Source: Miscanthus floridulus (taxonomy: Eukaryota > Streptophyta > Magnoliopsida > Poales > Poaceae). From it: a DNA stretch of 64,000 nt. Location of the stretch: the NCBI RefSeq assembly GCF_019320115.1, contig NC_089584.1:78745260-78809259 (forward strand), read 5' to 3'. Under the pieces are notes generated by a model, which made no database searches, was not told the DNA's origin, and was given only the letters and a program-made list of their open reading frames with translations. Shown here piece by piece: positions 20,125-30,821 of this stretch (positions are counted from its first letter, which is position 1; each line of letters begins with the position of its first letter). Position numbers and translations under genes: made by a program.

Positions 20125-21574
20125 TGAAAGCCCTAGTTTGGTTTTGGCTAATTGATGAAACCTATTTGGACTAATCCTTGCATCTATGTGACTAGATAGG
20201 TTGGTCCAATCCAAGTGGAGGAGCTAGGTGGCACTCATGGATGGATATGGCCACATGAAATGAAGTCCATGTTGGTGGTGTGGACATGTGATGATGATCA
20301 AGCTTTGGGACTTAGAAAAGAAGAAAGAGAAAAACAAAATAGGCTCAAGGCAAAGGTGATATCTATAGGGCCATTTTGTTTTCGGTGATCGAGACACTAT
20401 AGAGAGTGTGATCACATTTAGGATAGATGGTCATACTATTAAGAGGGAAGCTCTTATCCGACAACTCGATCATCTAGTGCCACTAAGTGTTGGAAAACAT
20501 ACACATGCATTTTAGGCCTAGTGCACAATCGATGAGAAGTGTTTAACCTTTGAAAAATGATTGTGAAAATGCTAACACACTTGCACATGATGGTGAAACA
20601 CTTGGAGTGTTAGCACATTTGCCAGGGACCGTCGTGTCCGATGCCCTCGCAGAAAGCTGCTCCAATGGAGTAACGACTCTATTTGCTTGTGGGCTTATAA
20701 ATAGCGCTAGTGGCCAGCCTTGGCCACTCTCTTGGCACTTCTAATAGGTACATACAACCTTTGAAAGCTGAGCACACCACTCCACTCACTTGCACACTTG
20801 ATTTCATCATCTTGAGTGAGATTGGAGAGCCTCTAGTGCATTGCTTAGTATTCTAGCATCTTGTGGCACTAGTTGGGCATTTTGGGCTAGTGGAGTTGTT
20901 ATTACTCTTGGTGTTTGCCGACACCTAGATAGCCCGGTGATTGGTGGATCATCGAGCAGAGGAAGGTGATTGTCTCTGACTCTGATCATTATGATTGTGA
21001 GGGGTTCTTGTGCCTTCCCCGGTGGAGCGCCAAAGGCAACTCTAGTGGATTGCGCGTGGCTTGTGGATCCTTATCTTGTGTTGGTTGTGCGGCATCCGAT
21101 TGCGGGTTAGGCATGTGATTTCTATTAGCGCGTGAACCACCAAGTGAGTGAATCACCACAATGGGGACTAGCTGCTGGCAAGCAAGTGAACCTTAGAGGA
21201 AAAATCATTGTGTCTTGATTATCTCCTCGGTATTCATTGATATTCATCAATCGATCACTCGCCATGGTGGTATATCACTTCTACTCTTCTCTCTCATTAC
21301 TTTGTATTCACCTTGTGTAGTTCTTGTAGCTTGTGTATCTCTTTAGTTGTAGTTATCGAGCTAGCTTTGTTCACCTAGGTGTAATTTAGCGACATAGCTC
21401 TTGTATGACATACTAGAGATCATAGAAATTAGAATTGGGTAGGTGGCTTGCAACCCCAAGTGTAGTGCTAGCGTAAAATTTGCTTCGCCATCTTATTGAC
21501 TAATCACTTGCTTTAGTGTTGTTGTAGAAATTTTTAATAGGCTATTCACCCCCTCTGGCCATTAGGACCTTTCA
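20125..21574 (+). repeat. LTR of copia element E
   Basis: 1450 bp starting TGAAAGCC and ending CTTTCA. It is homologous along its length to 24400-26037, including gtggagcgccaaa, caagtgagtg-like and ggctattcaccccctc blocks. A TATA-like TATAAATAG lies at 20696-20704. Confidence 0.8.
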
Positions 21575-24399
21575 GGGGCTCATGTCGTTCTCTTGCTTTC
21601 TTCTCGCATCGTGTTAGATCTGCGATCATCCTCCATCGTCCTATCGATCCAATGGATCACACACATTTTAGCCCCATAGGCCAGCCCTTAGGCTAAGATT
21701 AGCATTCATAGGCATAGACCTAGGGGGATGAGGCACATTCCAATTCAAACGGAAAGTAAGTAAAAGAATAGCATAATGACAAGCGAATATGCCAACCGCA
21801 CTCTAGGTGCAAAGACCCAAGCACCATCTATCGTAGAACGAGGGACCTACTTTGAGCTTCTCCACATGTACCCATGGTAGGACGGAATGGCGAACTATTT
21901 CCCAAACTCCTTAGTACAATGATATGCCTCTTAGACCAAGCCTCCCGGACCAGCTCCAGGGTGAAGTCAGGCCCTCACGCAGATAGGGAGCGAAATGAAA
22001 CAAAGCACCGCTCTGCCTGAGTAGGTGGAATAGGGAAAATCAAAGCCGACGCCCTCTGCTCGCTTTTTTCCCTTGCATCAAACCGGATCGGCAACCTGAT
22101 CCCGATGCCTTGACCGTAGCATTGGGCCACATAATGTTTAGCTCTATAGGCTAGCCCCTAAGCCAAAACATGCACCCACGCTCGCAAGGCTAATGGAGAA
22201 GGAGCACATTCCAACATGAACAAGATGAACACAGTCAGCAACGTGATGAGATGGGATCACATGCCAGCAACACCGCATGTTGGAGCAGCAAGCTCCACAA
22301 CAACCAAGCAACCCTCAGCACGCATGACGCTCGAGTAAGTCGACCCGCTCGAGCTAGAAGCAAACAATCATTCGCAGCCAATCCCACACTTTCAAGAGAA
22401 GAAGACCGAGTGAACGACCTCGGTGAGAGCAAATCCCGCATGACGAGCTCGATGAGGATCGAGTCAACAAAAAGTGACTCTCCTATGGAGCACTCATGCT
22501 TGCCCAAAGGACCATGGGAGGTGCATCATCTAGCCAAACGAGACCATCAAAAACTCCCCGAGGCCCCAAGAAGCACAACCCGCTTGAGAACACCGTGTGC
22601 CTCGGCGCACACTCGAACGGCTTATCAGGGCCATTCCACCCGGGTCTGCTGCAACCGCTCCCCCAGAGGGAGGCCTAGCTGGGAGCGACAAGCATGCCAC
22701 CCCTATCGATTGCGGTGGAGCACATCGTGGCACGCGGGCATGAACCCTCACAACGCGATAATCGCTCAACAACAAGCCTAGCCAAACAAAATGATTTGCG
22801 AAGGTCGACAATAGGAGATTAAATAGCTTAGGCAAAAAACCCTTCATGCTAGGGATCATCGAGACAAGTCGATCAAACAACTGACATTAGCAATGACAAA
22901 GGGGAAATCAGAAAAGGGCAACGCATATATTATAGTCTCAGGGGCTTATGCATTTGCTAATTAAAACACTATCCTAAACATTAGGATCATCGACTTCTAA
23001 AGCCGCAAACAAAAACATCTAGTCTAGCATGTTACAGGACTAGATGGACCTAAGGTTACAATAATTGTCGGATCCCCCTACTTACAATGGACATCTCATG
23101 AAGTGGAGAAACCAGTACAAGGTGTCTCTAACCTTCGGAGCTGCACCGTGAGCAGGAGAGGACTGTCAAAAGAAGCCTCATGGACGACCGCCTCATGGAG
23201 CTTCCTCTAACATCTGAGGAAGAGGAGCCCACCAGAAACTGCCCCAACACCACTTCTAGCATAGCAGGGGAGGAGCGCCTGGCGATGAGCCAGTGAGAGG
23301 GCCGCTGAGTCGATGCTCGAATGCTCCCAGACCCAGAGCTAGGAGCCGCGTGCCCGCTAGCCATGGAGAGCCTAGCGGCCTGAGCCTCCCATGGCATCGT
23401 TCCTCCCCATCTTCATAGAACTTCCTCTAACACCTATGGAGGATGAACGCCGGCAAGGTGCGGTGGAGCCTAATCTCTGAAGGTCCCTCCCAGCAGCGGT
23501 GTAGCCACCGGGACGGACCACGAACCATGACACCCGATGGAGACAACCGTTCTCTCACTCGGATTGGACATCAGGGAAAACTCAGAAGACGGGGAAGAAG
23601 TGGGGATGAGGTGCACTCCCCTCTTCTCCCTTGACTTAAATAGACATCAGAAAGACAAAGGCGGAAAAGACAGTGGTTGACATTCAAGACGGGCGCAAAC
23701 CCCAAGACGCACTCACAATCAAAAGGTAGAAGACGCGGCGGTTCAATTTCCTAGATGACACAAGAACCAACAATGGTCATAGGAGGTACATCAAATGCAC
23801 GCGTACACTCCGCCATTTACTAACCACCTTCTAGTAGCACAAGAGAGGTGGAGGTGACCGAGCAGAAGATTGAGCAGTGGGCGCCAGCGTGGCAACATAT
23901 CCCGAGTAAGCCTTGTAACCATTTACAAGAGGGCACCACCAAGACGGAACATGGCTAGGTTCACATGCCGAGCCACCCTCTACATCCATGACCCCATGTC
24001 GTGCTTAGTAAACCTTCTCTTGGGCCGGCCCTTAGAAGGGCTCGAGGCCACAAAAAGGGACAAGGGCGGTGCGGAATCACATGACCATCTCTCCCTATGT
24101 TTGAATCATCCGCTTCGAAGTCTCCCAAGTTGACCCCCTCTGGGGGGAGGCATCTTGCCCTTTGGCCACTATGGATGCAGTTGGGGACCAATAGGATTGA
24201 TGACCGATGATTTATGGGACGTCTCACGTGAGGCACAACTGAACTCTACGTCGATTGGGGAGGATATTAGGTCCCACTCGAATTATCCATAGACCCCAAT
24301 AAGGCACATCGCTCTGACCACATGGTTACGGTGGACATGCTTCTCCCCATGTGGGGTGAAACCAAACCCGCCTGTAATGAGGCAACACGACCTCCTGGG
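21575..24399 (+). other. Internal DNA of A (middle part)
   Basis: No recognisable retroelement protein; ORFs are short and lack known domains. Two segments, ~21670-21750 and ~22135-22215, share words (cc(c)ata/ctata-ggc-agccc(c)ta and gcacattccaa), so this part also carries imperfect repeats about 465 bp apart. Confidence 0.45.
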
Positions 24400-26037
24400 T
24401 GAAAGCTCTAGTTTGGTTTTGGTGAATTGATGAAACCCTAAGTGCTAACCTAGTTCATCTAAGTGATCATGAGATAGGTAGCATTATTCCAAGTGGTGAA
24501 GCAATGGTGAAGATCATAATGATGGTGATGCCATGGTGATGATCAAGTGCTTAGACTTGGAAAATAAGAAAGAGAAAAACAAAAAGCTCAAGGCAAAGGT
24601 GAAATTGATAGGAGCTTTTTGGTTTAGTGATTGAGACACTTAGCGAGTTTGATCACATTTAGGATCGATAGCTGTACTATTAAGAGGGGTGAAACTCATA
24701 TCGAAATGCGGTTATCAAAGTGCCACTAGATACTCTAACTCATTGCATATGCATTTAGGATCTAGTGGAAAGCTAACACCCTTGAAAATGTTTGTGAAAA
24801 TATGCTAACACACATGCACAAGGTGATACACTTGGTGGTTGGCACATTTGAGAAAGGGTGGAGAAGTTGGTGAATTGAAGGAGGTGTTTTTTCACTGTCA
24901 AACAATGATCGGACGCTGAGTTCAAAGTGACCGGACTCAGGGTTCTAGCATGGCGCAAAGCAGACTAGCCATTGAGATCGAGCATTCAACATTTGAAGCT
25001 AATGACATGTGGTGATCATCAGGCGACCGGACGCAAGGGTCCAGCGTCTGGTCAATCTGACCAGTGTGTTCGATCAGCCCGAATTTCAGAGGACTAAGGA
25101 CCAACAGCTCTATTTAAGGCGTGTGGCTGGCTCTAGCTCACTCTCTTGGCCATTTGCATTGACATAGCAAGCTTATGAGCTTAGCCAAAGTCCTCCCACT
25201 TATCTCCATCATTGATTCTTCATCTTTGTGAGATTGGAAGAGAATCCAAGTGCATTGCTTGAGTGATTGCATCTAGAGGCACATGGTGTTCATGTTTCGT
25301 TGCCAGATTCGCTTATTACTCTTGGTGGTTGCCACCACCTAGATGGCTTGGAGCAGTAGAGGAGGATTGGCATGAGTTGGTGATTGTTTGTGGCCATCTC
25401 CCGGTGATTGTGAGGGTTCTTATGCCTTCCCCAGTGGAGCGCCAAAAGGTAACTCTAGTGGATTGCTCATGTCATTGAGTTACCTCACTTGTGGGTAGGT
25501 TCTTGTGGTGTCCAATTTGTGGACGAGGTTCATGCGATACCTCTTAGCCGCCGAACCACCAAGTGTTGATCAACACAATGGGGATTAGCGTGCCGGCAAG
25601 CACGTGAACTTTGGGAGAAAAATTGGTTGTCTCTTGCCCTTTGGTGTTCTCCCGATGATTGAATTGGTATTCATCTTGTGATTGGTTCACTCCTTTACGT
25701 GGCAGTATAATCACCCTACTCACTCATTTACATTCTCACAAACTAGTTGTAGCAAGCTCTTTAGTGTAGCTAGAATTGAGAGCTTACTTTGTAGTTTAAG
25801 TTCATCTAGTGGAGCTCTTTAGTGTAGCAAGTGTGAGAGCTCTTAGTGAGTAGTGACTTAGCAAATTGTGTGTCTAGTGACCATAGTAACTAGAATTGTT
25901 GGATAGGTGGCTTGCAACCCTTGTAGAGCTAGCAAGTTTGCATTTCGCTATTTGTCATACTAATCAAATTGCTCTAGTTGGTTTGTAGATTTTTAAATAG
26001 GCTATTCACCCCCCTCTAGCCATATTAGGACCTTACA
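24400..26037 (+). repeat. 5' LTR of copia element F
   Basis: 1638 bp, TGAAAGCTC...CCTTACA, related to the LTR of element E. TATTTAAGG at 25111-25119 is a weak TATA candidate. Confidence 0.85.
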
Positions 26038-26039
26038 AG

Positions 26040-26052
26040 TGGTATTGGAGCC
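26040..26052 (+). other. Primer binding site of F (initiator Met tRNA type)
   Basis: TGGTATTGGAGCC two bases after the LTR. It differs by two bases from TGGTATCAGAGCC, the site complementary to plant initiator tRNA-Met used by most copia elements. Confidence 0.75.
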
Positions 26053-26097
26053 ATGGTCACCGTTTGATTGAAGGCTTAACAACCTCGGTATCAAATT

Positions 26098-27402
26098 ATG
26101 GCTCAAGTTATGTTCAACCATGTGGGGGGCAAACCACTGTTCTTTGATGGCACATGCTATGATTATTGGAAGAGAAAGATGAAGATGTATCTTGGTTCAA
26201 TAAATGATCAAGTATGGGATGTGACCGAGAGTGACTATGCTATCATTGATCCCGACAATCTCACCAACCAAGACAAGACCAACAAGCAATGCAATACAAT
26301 GGCTCTCAACACCATATACAATGCCATTGATTCCAAGGTGTTTGAGCAAATCAAGGATTGTGATAGAGCTAATGAGGTGTGGAAGAGATTGGAGGAAACA
26401 TATGAGGGTACACCGGCGGTGAAGAGTGCCAAGTTGTATATTCTCAAGGACAAGTTGACAAGCTTCAAGATGAAGGAAGATGAGAGCATTCCGGAGATGT
26501 TCCATCGATTGCAAGTGATTGTCAATGATTTGAAGGCATTGGGAGAGAAGATCAATGATGATGATGTCTCTCATCGGTTCTTGATGTGCCTACCTCAAAG
26601 ATTTGAGATGTTGAGATTGCTTATCATAAGAGGAGGATTGAAGGAGATTACCCCTAACCAAGTACTAGGTGATGTCATGACACAAGAGATATACTGTGTG
26701 GAAAGGGAGGGGGTTGACAAGGATGACATGAAGGAAGATGAAGACAAGAAGAAGAAGAGTGTAGCATTCAAGGCTAGCTCATCATCGAAGAACAAGGGCA
26801 AGTCCAAAAAAGAATCAAGTGATGATGATGATCTTAGTGACATTGATGATGAAGCTATGGCTCTCTTTGTGCGCAAGATGGAAAAATTCATGAAGAAGAA
26901 GGGCTATGGTGCAAAAAAGAGAAGAGATCACACTAAGAGCAAAGAATATATGAGAAGATGCTACAATTGCAAGAGCCCTGATCATGTTGTAGCGGATTGT
27001 CCCTACAATAGTGACAATGATGAGGATGAGAAGAAGAAGCACAAGAAGAACAAGAAGGAAAAGAAGGAGAAGAAGATGACCTTCCAAAAGAAGAAGAAGG
27101 GTGGAGGCTATGTGGTCACTTGGGATAGTGATGGTTCTTCGGATAGTGATGGCTCTAGTGATGATGGCAAGAAATCTATCAAGAAAGCACTAGCAAGCAT
27201 CTCCATCAACAACAAGCACTCTATCTTCGACACTTCATTGACATGCCTCATGGTAAAGCCTACCAAGGTAAAATATGATGTGAGTGATGATGATGAATGT
27301 GAAAGTGATGCTTGTAGGAGTGATGATGATGATGAGGAGGAGTACACTAAGGAGGAGCTCATGGACATGTGTGAGCAAGTGCACACTTGCTTTGAGATGT
27401 AG
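26098..27402 (+). CDS. Copia Gag protein (element F)
   Basis: 434 codons from a true ATG, ending at TAG. The N-terminal ~200 aa (FDGTCYDYWKRKMKMYL near 16-32, then VWKRLEETYEG and the IRGGLKEITPNQVLGDV region) matches the UBN2-type gag domain of plant copia elements, which forms the particle shell. A Lys/Glu/Asp-rich part follows. A CCHC zinc knuckle CYNCKSPDHVVADC (288-301) for RNA binding is intact. Lys-rich and Asp/Ser-rich tails follow. The frame stays open and gag-like after the TAG (to ~27763), so the stop may be a point mutation that splits a longer SIRE-type gag. With pol deleted, the protein could only act with other copies. ATG lies 45 bp after the primer site. Confidence 0.85.
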   Translation: MAQVMFNHVGGKPLFFDGTCYDYWKRKMKMYLGSINDQVWDVTESDYAIIDPDNLTNQDKTNKQCNTMALNTIYNAIDSKVFEQIKDCDRANEVWKRLEETYEGTPAVKSAKLYILKDKLTSFKMKEDESIPEMFHRLQVIVNDLKALGEKINDDDVSHRFLMCLPQRFEMLRLLIIRGGLKEITPNQVLGDVMTQEIYCVEREGVDKDDMKEDEDKKKKSVAFKASSSSKNKGKSKKESSDDDDLSDIDDEAMALFVRKMEKFMKKKGYGAKKRRDHTKSKEYMRRCYNCKSPDHVVADCPYNSDNDEDEKKKHKKNKKEKKEKKMTFQKKKKGGGYVVTWDSDGSSDSDGSSDDGKKSIKKALASISINNKHSIFDTSLTCLMVKPTKVKYDVSDDDECESDACRSDDDDEEEYTKEELMDMCEQVHTCFEM

Positions 27403-27763
27403 AGAAAGGAGTGCAAAGAATTATGCAAGAAAGTCAAATTTCTTGAGCAATCCTTTGATGAGCTCAATGCCACTCATGAGAGGCAAATAGAAGCCCATGA
27501 GAAGCTCGGCAAAGCTCACTCTAAGCTTGAAAAGGCTCACTCCTCTCTCATCAAGCAAGTCAAGAAGGAGGAAGCCAAGGAGCAAGTGATTGTGTCTTGT
27601 GATGTGGGACTAACATGTGATATTATTGATGAATCTTTTTATAAGCCTATTATTGTTGCTCCTACTAACCCTTCTTGTAGCACTTCTACTTCAACTTCAC
27701 CTTTGAGTGATGGTCTCACTTGTGATGCCTCACTAATGGTGGAAAATGAAACCCTCAAGAAGG
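27403..27763 (+). pseudogene. C-terminal part of the copia gag after the stop (element F)
   Basis: The same frame continues for ~120 codons with a Lys/Glu-rich coiled-coil-like region (KLGKAHSKLEKAHSSLIKQ) and VENETLKKEV, as in SIRE-type gags. It ends at the deletion junction with the LTR. Confidence 0.65.
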
Positions 27764-28355
27764 AGGTAACTCTAGTAGATTGCTCGTGTCATTGAGTTAC
27801 CTCACTTGTGGGTAGGTTCTTGCAGTGTCCAATTGTGTGGATGAGGTTCGTGCAACACCTCTTAGCCGCCGAACCACCAAGTGTTGGTCGACACAATGAG
27901 GATTAGCATGCCGGCAAGCACGTGAACCTTGGGAGAAAAATTGGTTGTCTCTTGCCCTTTGGTGTTCTCCCGATGATTGAATTGGTATTCATCTTATGAT
28001 TGGTTCACTCCCTTATGTGGCGATATAATCACCATACTCACTCATTTATATTCTTGCAAACTAGCTATAGCAAGCTCTTTAGTGTAGCTAGAATTGAGAG
28101 CTTGCTTTGTAGTTTAAGTTCATCTAGTGAGCTCTTTAGTGTAGCAAGTGTGAGGGCTCTTAGTGAGTAGTGACTTAGCAAATTGTGTGTCTAGTGATTA
28201 TAGTAACTAGAATTGTTGGATAGGTGGCTTGCAACCCTTATAGAGCTAGAGCAAGTTTGCATTTTGCTATTTGTCATACTAATCAAATTGCTCTAGTTGG
28301 TTTGTAGATTTTTAAATAGGCTATTCACCCCCTCTAGCCATATTAGGACCTTACA
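27764..28355 (+). repeat. Truncated 3' LTR of copia element F
   Basis: Corresponds to 25447-26037 of the 5' LTR with about 4 percent differences by eye; ends CCTTACA. The join shares aggtaactctagt with the gag side, so the deletion probably used this short homology. Confidence 0.85.
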
Positions 28356-29166
28356 CCGGAGTCGACAAGGGCACTAGCAAAAAATAGAGTTGGGTCCACA
28401 TGACCCCAAAAAAGGTCAGGGCCAAGCCCCGACCAACTCTGCCCTATGACCTAGGTCTCTAACCCAAGGCCTGCTCCAGAGGCTCATAAACTATCAGGGG
28501 TCCATAACCTCTTTGGGAGAGATCAACGAAGCAAGAGGCCAGGGTGATGCGCAAGGTTAAACCCAAAGCATGATCATGGCTCGGTCATGCGGAAGAGACA
28601 GAAGGTCCAAGACCTATGAGCCAGCGCACAATCGCAGAAAACCTCATAACCACGAATGAAGAGGTCAAGAAAATGCTTTCTCACATCAAACCAAAAACCA
28701 TGACCCTACCCTCATGGCCTGGGGGCTCACCATGGGCGCCAAGGGAACATACAGAAAGGGTCGTTCTTTTTGCCCAACTTCGGGTAGTACCAAAGCAGTC
28801 GAGCCGCTTGAGATGCACTAGACCACAGCACCGTTGCCAAGGCAGCACCGTCGAGGCCCCCAGAGGCACATGCTATAGGTGCAGGATGGAAGGCGGTGAG
28901 AAATATCCCCGTAACACTATATCCCTATAGGTAGGGGTGCATAGGGAAGAAAGAATGGGGCGAGAACAAGCCCTCAAGTCACCACCATCATGCTTCAAAA
29001 AGCATGGAGGGGACACCATGGGATGGCAACGCCTCCCTCGAACTTAAGGCTTCTTTCCAAAGCTGTCTACAAGTACAGGGAGAAACTGGAAGTTGTCCTT
29101 AGTGCTCGTGCTTTAGCAATCCAAGACCTGCGGGTTTAGGTAAGCGCTTGAATCACGAGACCCCAT
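28356..29166 (+). other. Internal DNA of A between elements F and B
   Basis: No known domain. Composition and style match 21575-24399. It ends in the 5-mer cccat (29162-29166), repeated after element B. Confidence 0.45.
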
Positions 29167-29639
29167 AGTGGGGGGTACAACCCTAGATACCCACGACAGA
29201 CCACATGGGTTGCGCCGCTAGGGGTGGCCTAGCCCACAAGACGAAGCCTTACAGGGTATGACTCTGCTCGATGCCTCCCACAAGACACTAGGAAGATATC
29301 CTGGAGATACTACGAGATCTATTAGGATACGTATGATCCCATGATTCCTATAATCTGTTATTACTTTCCGGTTATCTCTTAGATCTAACCGACTTGTAAC
29401 CCTGCCCTCCAGACTATATAAGGCGAGCAGGGACTCCCTCCAAAATCACGTAATATCATATGATAGCCAATACAAACCAACAGACCATAGGAGTGGGGTA
29501 TTACATCATACTGACAGCCTAAACCTATCTAACTCGTGTGTCTCTGTTGCCTTCTTGTTCTTGATTTCACGCCTCTCTACCGATCAATCTACCTTCATGG
29601 GATACCCCTCGGAGGACTGCCAATGATATTCTGTCGACA
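29167..29639 (+). repeat. 5' LTR of gypsy B
   Basis: Starts (ag)TGGGGGGTACAACC and ends TTCTGTCGACA. TATATAAGG at 29415-29423 is the likely promoter. Confidence 0.88.
29415..29423 (+). promoter_or_regulatory. TATA box of gypsy B 5' LTR
   Basis: TATATAAGG, conserved at 59069-59077 in the 3' LTR. Confidence 0.65.
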
Positions 29640-29658
29640 GTTGGCACGCTAGGTAGGG
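29639..29658 (+). other. Primer binding site of gypsy B
   Basis: GTTGGCACGCTAGGTAGGGG (beginning near the last LTR base) differs from the site of element A by two transitions. A (gt)n run follows at 29660-29672. Confidence 0.6.
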
Positions 29659-29691
29659 GTGTGTGTGTGTGTTGTTTCTATATCGAACAAG

Positions 29692-30821
29692 ATGGTACAT
29701 TCTGTAGGCTCTTCGTCCCTCCCATAGCCCAGCTAGATCTTCATGGTCGGATCGATCTCGTGGATCATCAACGCTGATGGAGTCGAAGAGCTCTTTGAGC
29801 CGGTGTAGATCGATTCTGTGCCGATCACCCCAACACCTATGACTACAGATCTAATCTTGGAATCACCTTTGAGGTCACCTTCATCAAGAACTCACTGCCC
29901 GCTTCCTCGCTACCAGAGGAGGTAGATCAACAACGATGATCTGATCGCATCCATCGATCAGGTTGGTCAGAAGCTCGCCGATTGCCACTCCATTGCCAAA
30001 TCGGCTCTAGACACTCTGGTTCAGCGCTGACCACCCTCTGATCCAGATCTATCGGAGGTTGCTTAGGAAACTCCAGGGCTTATAGTCCTACCCTTTGGGT
30101 TCACCAACATTGCTTCCACTTACCAAGATGCCCTAAGGGGCAAATTTGCTGACCAGGTTGGAGATGTCCATCCTCTCGCTGACTAGATCACCGACCAGCC
30201 ACCACCGGCCATCAACATGCTGCACGTCAGTCGATGCCCTGAAGGATCCCTCCAAACCATCCTGGAGGAGAATCCATACTCTGGGTCCTAGGGCTCTACA
30301 GAGACCATCGCTGAAACCACCACCAAACTACTTCCTCTCCCTCCTTTTCGTGGTGGTGCAATCTTCAACATCAGCATCGATAGCCCCCTCAGAATGGCAA
30401 AACTGAGGAGGAACGTGCCGCTCATGAGAATCGGAACATCAATCATGCATAGCGCCAAGCAAAAAGGTTGCCCTTACGATGGCCGAGGCTCATCTTGACT
30501 CGCAAGGAAGGCCACTTCAACGCAATCTCGACGATGAGTTTGTCCGTGTTGATGGCCACGACATCTACAAAACCCCAAGCGCCAACCTGGCCATGGCCGC
30601 CAACAAGCTCACCCGGCTCCCACAGACACCAGAGGTCACCAAGGTCGCTGCCATGCTTAAAGCGGCACGCTGTTAGGTTAATGAGATCTGACAGGATCAG
30701 AGACCTTCATACTCCACAACCTCGATTCACCGATCAGCCGCTCCAAGATCCGATCGCCGCTCAAGTCGGTTCACCGACCAGCACCATGACGACAGGCAAC
30801 CTCTCTAGGGCAGAGCTAGGG
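29692..30821 (+). pseudogene. gag N-terminal part of gypsy B
   Basis: Starts at an ATG after the primer site and runs through many stops. The segment RNLDDEFVRVDGHDIYKTPS with LPQTPEVTKVAAMLKAA (~30520-30670) matches the N-terminal region of Tat-type polyproteins. It is cut by insertion of element C; the rest resumes at 46123. Confidence 0.65.

Larger units (their letters stand above)
19739..21574 (+). mobile_element. Element E: 5'-truncated Ty1/copia (SIRE/Maximus-like)
   Basis: A ~385-bp piece of 3' internal DNA ends in the polypurine tract aaaaaaggggaggt (20111-20124), followed by a complete LTR (20125-21574). The LTR opening TGAAAGCCCTAGTTTGG and ending TTAGGACCTTTCA match those of element F at 24400. 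Everything 5' of ~19739 (LTR, gag, pol) is missing. The left breakpoint is approximate. Confidence 0.7.
24400..28355 (+). mobile_element. Element F: Ty1/copia (SIRE/Maximus-like) with deleted pol
   Basis: 5' LTR 24400-26037, primer site, gag from 26098, then a direct join from the gag tail to a point inside the 3' LTR at ~27764-27776. All of pol and the first ~1050 bp of the 3' LTR are gone. The flanking 5-mers are ctggg and ccgga, which match at three of five positions (the others are transitions), so a target duplication is possible but unproven. Confidence 0.85.

Noticed and set aside
22251..22781. 176-codon ORF in element A
   Set aside because: No domain, starts inside repeat-like DNA, low-complexity polar product; probably chance.
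24395..28360. Target duplication for copia F (ctggg/ccgga)
   Set aside because: Only three of five bases match; kept as a possibility and not counted as evidence.
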